Assembly: GCA_902725215.1 (NCBI GenBank)
Contig: CACUVI010000005.1
Coordinates: 1-40,715, forward strand
Source: Rhodospirillaceae bacterium LM-1
Lineage (GTDB): Bacteria > Pseudomonadota > Alphaproteobacteria > Rhodospirillales > WMHbin7
Length of the DNA: 40,715 nt
Reading direction: 5' to 3'
Below the pieces are notes generated by a model. That model did no database searches. It saw only the letters and a list, made by a program, of their open reading frames with translations, and had not been told where the DNA came from. A program made the position numbers and the translations under genes. Of this stretch, positions 37,810-40,715 are shown piece by piece; positions within the stretch are counted from its first letter, which is position 1, and the number at the start of each line of letters is the position of its first letter.

Positions 37810-38085
37810 ATGAGTGAGGATTTTTTTGATCAAATTGAGGCACAAAAAAAATTAGCTGTGGGGGATTTTGAGAAAGTTCTAAGAGGATTAGTTGTTGCGG
37901 TTAGTAACCAGCGAGGCCTTTCTCTAGCTGGAGCTGCATCGCAAGCCTGCATAGCTGCTGCAAATATCTATGGACGTTACAGTGGTGGAGACAGCAAGGA
38001 ATTTGTTCTGCTTTTGAGGTGGATGGCAGACGAGATTGAAAAGCCAATGACAGAGCCGGACGATGACCATATCGAATATGATTGA
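37810..38085 (+). CDS. Small protein of unknown function
   Basis: The 91-residue product starts at ATG 37810 with AAGG 10 bases upstream. It is helical and acidic, with LRGLVVAVSNQRGLSLAGAA then SQACIAAANIYGRYSG in the middle and a DDDHIEYD tail; no signal peptide. The opening MSEDFFDQI resembles the short frame at 17224 (MADDFFDRL). Not recognised. It lies under promoter copy 5 and 12 bases before the nuclease gene. Confidence 0.65.
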   Translation: MSEDFFDQIEAQKKLAVGDFEKVLRGLVVAVSNQRGLSLAGAASQACIAAANIYGRYSGGDSKEFVLLLRWMADEIEKPMTEPDDDHIEYD

Positions 38086-38097
38086 GCGTGCCCCCAC

Positions 38098-38535
38098 ATG
38101 AAAATAACGCACCCATTATTGGCAATTTCCCTCTTGGCCTGCCTAATAACCTCAGGAACCCAGGCGGCCGATCGTCTGGCTGGACCGATTGCGGCCGAGG
38201 TCATTCGCGCCGTGGACGGCGACACGCTTCGAGTACGCTCCCATATCTGGCTAGGGCAGTATGTGGAGACTTCGGTCAGAATCGATGGGATTGATGCTCC
38301 GGAACTGAAAGCCCGGTGCCCGGAAGAACGAACCAAAGCCGTGGCGGCGCAGGAAACCCTCGCCCGCCTTGAAGGTAAAACCATCATGCTCAAGAATATC
38401 CTTGCTGACAAATATGGCGGTCGCGTGCGAGCTTCCGTGCTTGAGGATAACGGTGCAGACATAGCTTCTGAGCTGATCCGGAAAGGTCTGGCGCGCCCAT
38501 ACCATGGCGACAAACGCCAATCTTGGTGCCAGTAA
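38098..38535 (+). CDS. Exported thermonuclease-like (SNase) protein
   Basis: The 145-residue product has a signal peptide (LLAISLLACLITSGTQAA) and one SNase/OB-fold domain. AEVIRAVDGDTLRV supplies the catalytic Asp pair and RIDGIDAPELKARCP follows. DKYGGRVRASVLEDNG holds the second Arg, and the end GLARPYHGDKRQSWC is typical of small alphaproteobacterial members. It would degrade DNA or RNA in the periplasm or outside. It lies 12 bases after the 37810 gene in the same orientation. Complete and apparently active. Confidence 0.88.
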   Translation: MKITHPLLAISLLACLITSGTQAADRLAGPIAAEVIRAVDGDTLRVRSHIWLGQYVETSVRIDGIDAPELKARCPEERTKAVAAQETLARLEGKTIMLKNILADKYGGRVRASVLEDNGADIASELIRKGLARPYHGDKRQSWCQ

Positions 38536-38604
38536 AATGTCTCCTTAGGGCCAGTCAACATATTCAGAAGGTGGCCAACAAAATTTAACTATGAGGAACA
38601 AAAG

Positions 38605-40125
38605 ATGAGAGTTGAAAATGATTTACCTCACAATGAAAATGAGGGTTGTCCGCATGTTGAGGATCAGAATTTAGGAGTAGACGTCCAAAGCTTCAGCAAC
38701 GTTGAAGCCGAGCAGGCGCTTCTTGGCGCTATCATGCGTAACCACAGCGTATTTGAAAGCTTATCGGAGTTTCTTGAGGCTCGTTGCTTTTCGATCAAAA
38801 TACATCAGGAGATTTATGAGGGAATTGCAAAGCTGCTTGAGCGCGGGCTGCTGCCAAACATGGTAAATCTGAAATCTCACTTTGAATCTAACGAATTATT
38901 TGCTGAGGTGGGGGCCCATCAATACCTGGATAAACTTTTTGATTCTGGTGGCATCATTTCTGATGCTCGTGAATACGCCAAGCTGCTTAACGATCTTTAC
39001 CTTCGCCGTAAGCTAATTGAATTTTGCAACAAAACGCTCCGAGAAGCATTTTCTGTTGGCCTGTCAGTGTCTGCAATCGAGTTAATTGAGCACGCGGAAC
39101 AAAATATTTTTGAGTTAGCGGCGGTGAGTGACGACAACACAAGCCAAAAAGATTTTAATCACGCAGCAAGCATGTCTATCAACTTGGCAGAGGCTGCCTA
39201 TCGACGTGGAGGAAAGCCTTCTGGGGTATCAACAGGTTTTGTCGAATTAGATTGCAAGCTGGGAGGATTGCACCCTTCTGAACTTGTTGTTCTAGCAGGA
39301 AGACCCGGCATGGGAAGAACGGCGATTGCTACCAATATTGCTTTTAACGCAGCGAATGCTTACAGCGAACGCGCTGATGAGTCTGGGCGCAAAATTGTAA
39401 CTGATGGCGCTGTTGTCGCGTTTTTTTCATTAAAAATGAGAGCCGAAAACTTGGCAGCTCGCATCTTGTCTGAACGGACCGGCATTCCGTTTGACAAAAT
39501 TCATAAAGGTCAATTGCATAGTGATGACTTTATTTCGCTGATTCAGGCAGGCCAGGATTTGCAAAAGCTAAAATTGATAATTGATGATTCTCCCGCCCTC
39601 ACAGTTTCATCACTGCGCACAAAGGCACGAAGGTTGGCCCGCATCCATGGGCTGGGATTAATCGTCATTGACGACCTTCAATCATTGAGGGCCTCTGCGC
39701 TGTCACGCATGGAAAAGCGAAGCCAGGAAATCGGCGCCATTACAAAAGACTTGAAAGCACTAGCCATGGAACTCAATGTTCCGGTGCTGGCACTTTCACA
39801 GTTGTCGCGCGCTGTTGAACAGCGGGAGAACAAGCACCCACAATTGGCAGACTTTTCTGAATCTGGATCTATCGAGCAAGATGCAGATGTGGTGCTGTTT
39901 GTTTTCCGAGAACAGAATTATTGGCAACAGTTAGAGCCTACGCGCCGCCGTAACGAGCCAGAAGGAAAGTTTTGGGATCGCCACAAGTGTTATATGAAAC
40001 GCCTTGAAGAAGTGTGGAATAGCGCTGAAATTATTATAGCAAAGAACGGCAACGGACCAACTGGTGCTGTGCGCCTATTTTTTGACTTTAATACGCTTAA
40101 GTTCAGCGATTTTACTGAGTCGTAA
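38605..40125 (+). CDS. dnaB: DnaB-type helicase paralogue with altered catalytic residues
   Basis: The 506-residue protein has the full DnaB layout: N-terminal domain (EAEQALLGAIMRN), linker (REYAKLLNDLYLRRKLIEFC), and a RecA-like motor with STGFVELDCKLGGLHPSELV, VIDDLQSL (Walker B), ALSQLSRAVEQR and SIEQDADVVLFV. Two key residues differ: Walker A reads GRPGMGRT, with R238 (AGA) for the invariant Lys, and motif 1a reads FFSLKM, with K277 (AAA) for the Glu that acts as catalytic base. Each needs one base change. ATP hydrolysis is likely lost. It may have become a structural or regulatory protein, or be decaying. Ribosome site AGGAA is close to ATG 38605. Confidence 0.9.
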   Translation: MRVENDLPHNENEGCPHVEDQNLGVDVQSFSNVEAEQALLGAIMRNHSVFESLSEFLEARCFSIKIHQEIYEGIAKLLERGLLPNMVNLKSHFESNELFAEVGAHQYLDKLFDSGGIISDAREYAKLLNDLYLRRKLIEFCNKTLREAFSVGLSVSAIELIEHAEQNIFELAAVSDDNTSQKDFNHAASMSINLAEAAYRRGGKPSGVSTGFVELDCKLGGLHPSELVVLAGRPGMGRTAIATNIAFNAANAYSERADESGRKIVTDGAVVAFFSLKMRAENLAARILSERTGIPFDKIHKGQLHSDDFISLIQAGQDLQKLKLIIDDSPALTVSSLRTKARRLARIHGLGLIVIDDLQSLRASALSRMEKRSQEIGAITKDLKALAMELNVPVLALSQLSRAVEQRENKHPQLADFSESGSIEQDADVVLFVFREQNYWQQLEPTRRRNEPEGKFWDRHKCYMKRLEEVWNSAEIIIAKNGNGPTGAVRLFFDFNTLKFSDFTES

Positions 40126-40191
40126 TTTTTTTCACGAACATCTGCTCGCTAATCATAGGGATGTGATTCTGAAGTTGGGGGGCTGATATGC

Positions 40192-40218
40192 ACAGCCATT
40201 ACCGTCGTCATTGGCTGT
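40192..40218. terminator. Hairpin downstream of the DnaB-type gene
   Basis: ACAGCCA (40192-40198) and TGGCTGT (40212-40218) form a perfect 7-bp stem with a 13-base loop, 67 bases past the helicase stop. No T-tract follows; terminator role uncertain. Confidence 0.35.
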
Positions 40219-40265
40219 AGCTGTGACAGCTTGCGCAAGGGCAGCAGCAAACTGTCTTTTCTGCA

Positions 40266-40715
40266 ATGTGGAAAGGATGTGGGGGATACTTGGAAATAAC
40301 TAGGAGACAAGCTGTTGGTGCATTCGTCGGGCTCGCCATCGGAGACGCTGTGGGCGCACCGGTAGAGTTCTGCGACCGAGGAACCTTTCCACCTGTGACT
40401 GGGATGTTAGGAGGTGGTCGATTTCGATTAGCAGCCGGGCAGTGGACCGACGACACATCCATGGCCATCTGCCTTGCGGAAAGCCTGCTCATCGATCCAG
40501 CCCTCGACCCAGCCGACCTCATGCACCGCTTTTCGCAATGGGTTGAGCATGGAACCAACTCTTCGACGGGTAGGTGCTTCGGAGTGGGGCGGACAACGCT
40601 GCAAGCAATCGGCAGGTTCAGGCGTACTGGCAACCCGATAGCGGGCGACGATAATCCAAAAGCGGCAGGCAACGGTTCGATCATGCGCCTCGCCCCCGTG
40701 GCCGTCTGCAGATGG
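40266..40715 (+). CDS. ADP-ribosylglycohydrolase (DraG-like), 3' end outside window
   Basis: An open frame from ATG 40266 to the right edge (150 codons) encodes the start of a DraG/ARH-type enzyme, which removes ADP-ribose from modified proteins or nucleic acids using two magnesium ions. Visible signatures are RRQAVGAFVGLAIGDAVGAP, a loop GGGRFRLAAGQWTDDTSMAI containing the TDD metal ligands, CFGVGRTTLQAI and AGNGSIMRLAPVAV. A TTG at 40290 with GGGGG upstream is an alternative start closer to the family's usual beginning. ARH enzymes can counter ADP-ribosylating toxins or phage enzymes; here that is only a possibility. The catalytic C-terminal Asp residues lie outside the window. Confidence 0.85.
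   Translation, partial: MWKGCGGYLEITRRQAVGAFVGLAIGDAVGAPVEFCDRGTFPPVTGMLGGGRFRLAAGQWTDDTSMAICLAESLLIDPALDPADLMHRFSQWVEHGTNSSTGRCFGVGRTTLQAIGRFRRTGNPIAGDDNPKAAGNGSIMRLAPVAVCRW

Noticed and set aside
18054-40125. Prophage or transposon carrying the cluster
   Set aside because: No integrase, transposase, terminal inverted repeats or phage structural genes were seen; only the DnaB-fragment direct repeat supports movement.
1-40715. CRISPR arrays, tRNA or rRNA genes, reverse transcriptase
   Set aside because: No regularly spaced repeats, no cloverleaf or rRNA-like stretches, and no reverse-transcriptase motif in any plausible frame.

Overview
The window looks like accessory DNA of an alphaproteobacterium, possibly of the Rhodospirillales. 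This rests on moderate to high GC, a DnaB-type protein with the alphaproteobacterial loop between Walker A and the next motif, and abundant SEL1, lipoprotein and caspase-like genes. The genus cannot be fixed from sequence alone. No rRNA, tRNA, CRISPR array, integrase or transposase was seen.

Left part (1-8085): two unrelated mobilisation modules flank a small envelope-protein cassette. On the minus strand are a truncated exonuclease-like gene, a small unknown gene, a short MobA/MobL (MOB_Q-type) relaxase domain, a VirD4/TraG coupling ATPase and an XRE regulator. On the plus strand follow four small exported or membrane proteins (3616-5920). After them come a possible oriT region, a MobC-like accessory protein, a ColE1-type HEN relaxase and a small coiled-coil MbeD-like gene nested out of frame inside the relaxase gene.

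Defence part (8343-17322): one long minus-strand operon encodes a type I restriction-modification system (hsdR-hsdM-hsdS). It is followed at close spacing by a membrane coiled-coil protein, a zinc-ribbon protein with a nucleoside-deoxyribosyltransferase-like domain, and an RNase H-like (DUF429-type) protein. Upstream, a small putative repressor and a small plus-strand gene diverge from a region with two matching palindromes lying inside two back-to-back promoters.

Central part (18054-38085): a dense cluster that I consider the most interesting item. It holds a sigma factor with two region-2-like modules and an anti-sigma-like membrane protein. It also holds five exported caspase-like (C14) proteins with different added modules (SEL1 repeats, FGE-sulfatase fold, DUF2846-like lipoprotein domain) and a trypsin-like TPR protease. 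The remainder are DUF4384, CsgG/DUF799-like and LPP20-like envelope proteins, an orphan FtsH-peptidase-like (HEAGH) protein and several small exported proteins. A promoter-like motif (AAAAAC-N2-TTC-N5-CCGTCTAA) recurs in the right orientation before five genes of the cluster, suggesting a regulon of the local sigma factor. The caspase genes are recent duplications: one pair shares about 870 bp, and a trio shares an ungapped 1056-bp block.

Right part (38098-40715): an exported thermonuclease-like protein, a DnaB-type helicase paralogue whose Walker A Lys and motif-1a Glu are both replaced, and the start of an ADP-ribosylglycohydrolase gene that leaves the window. A 145-bp piece of the DnaB gene is repeated in direct orientation at 18054-18198, so the caspase cluster sits between two copies of that piece.
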